Part shown: in pieces, positions 14,207 through 14,630 of the stretch
Position numbering within the stretch: the stretch's first letter is position 1
Layout of the letters: the number at the start of each line of letters is the position of its first letter
Source of the DNA: JAVBLT01 sp031553315
Lineage (GTDB): Bacteria; Verrucomicrobiota; Kiritimatiellia; RFP12; DVOR01
Direction: 5' to 3'
DNA: 14,630 bases
Assembly: GCA_031553315.1 (NCBI GenBank)
Contig: JAVBLT010000063.1
Span: 1 to 14,630 of the forward strand
The notes under the pieces: model-generated
What the model saw: the letters and a program-made list of their open reading frames with translations, nothing else
Told to the model about the DNA's origin: nothing
Databases searched by the model: none
Program-made: the position numbers and the translations under genes

Positions 14207-14630
14207 ATGGCTAAGATTCAATCTTGGGAAGTGTCGGATTTATTTTGGGAGAAGGCCGAGCCTTTGGTTCCGGCGGTCACGCGAAACCCCGAGCGGGAAT
14301 ACAAACGAAAACCGGGAGGCGGGCGAAAACCAATGCCGCCTCGCCAAATATTTGCAGGCATTTTGTATGTATTGCGAACCGGATGCCAATGGAAGGCACT
14401 GCCCAAAGAACGTTTTGGCAGCGCCAGTGCGATTCACGCGCACTTCATCCGTTGGCTGAAGGCTGGATTTTTCATTGCGTTATGGCGGGCGGGGCTTGCT
14501 GAATATGATGAAATGAAAGGGATTGCCTGGCAATGGCAAAGCATGGATGGGAGCACAGTCAAAGCGCCCTTGGCGCGGGAAACGGGCGGGGCCAATCCAA
14601 CCGATCGGGGAAAAAAATGGAACCAAGCGG
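14207..14630 (+). CDS. IS5-type transposase of a second element, 5' part only
   Basis: The frame is open from ATG 14207 to the window edge (141 codons visible). GGAGG lies five bases before the start. The N-terminal region (1-100) has the layout of the DUF4096-like domain of IS5-family transposases: RKPGGGRKPMPPRQIFAGIL, then YVLRTGCQWKALPKERFGSA. It continues with the first catalytic aspartate, D114, in SMDGSTVKAPL and the family-typical GGANPTDRGKKW. It differs entirely from the transposase at 13238, so it belongs to a second, unrelated IS. No lesion is visible so far. Its left terminus must lie between 14092 and about 14140, but I could not fix it without the right end. Confidence 0.85.
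   Translation, partial: MAKIQSWEVSDLFWEKAEPLVPAVTRNPEREYKRKPGGGRKPMPPRQIFAGILYVLRTGCQWKALPKERFGSASAIHAHFIRWLKAGFFIALWRAGLAEYDEMKGIAWQWQSMDGSTVKAPLARETGGANPTDRGKKWNQA

Noticed and set aside
1..14630. CRISPR array, tRNA or rRNA genes
   Set aside because: No regularly spaced repeats, and no cloverleaf or rRNA-like sequence were seen on either strand.

Overview
The window comes from a GC-rich fermentative, probably strictly anaerobic bacterium. Evidence for this is an AdhE-type ethanol pathway beside two [FeFe]-hydrogenase-family genes, with no respiratory genes. The core genes (efp, a TPR membrane protein, a VanZ-like protein, rarA) are generic. Their strong C/G-ending codon use, alanine/proline-rich proteins and the short AT-rich gaps suggest a Gram-negative anaerobe, perhaps of the PVC/Kiritimatiellota-Lentisphaerota type. 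That taxonomic guess is weak.

Layout. (1) 1-134, minus strand: 5' part of a small exported protein with its own promoter. (2) 135-715: a 580-bp gene-free region. It is AT-rich with repeated promoter-like motifs, then has GC-rich palindromes, and ends in a strong promoter for efp. (3) 716-4022: housekeeping genes efp, a YfgM/TPR-like membrane protein, a VanZ-family protein and rarA, closely spaced. (4) 4119-11727: a fermentation and hydrogen locus. A consensus promoter with a perfect 8-bp inverted repeat (Rex-like spacing) drives adhE. After a hairpin come five genes in tight or overlapping succession: a small [2Fe-2S] protein, a HydS-type sensory [FeFe]-hydrogenase (2x[4Fe-4S], H-cluster domain, extra Fe-S domain, PAS), a SpoIIE/PP2C-type phosphatase, a second small [2Fe-2S] protein, and a catalytic-type [FeFe]-hydrogenase. 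(5) 11737-14630: an accessory tail. It holds a Fic-domain AMPylase-type gene with its own promoter, a doubly broken 890-bp IS5-family element that sits exactly on the Fic stop codon, and the start of a second, different IS5-type transposase that runs off the window.

How the genes work together (inference). AdhE disposes of NADH as ethanol and the catalytic hydrogenase disposes of reduced ferredoxin or NADH as H2. The PAS-bearing hydrogenase would sense H2 or redox state and signal through the co-transcribed phosphatase, and the operator at adhE would add NADH/NAD+ control. A comparable grouping (aad, hydS, hydA2, Ser/Thr phosphatase, Rex-type repressor) is known from Ruminococcus albus. Here the set is compact, carries two NuoE-like [2Fe-2S] partners, and lacks an obvious kinase, anti-sigma partner or repressor gene. 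This locus is the most interesting system in the window.
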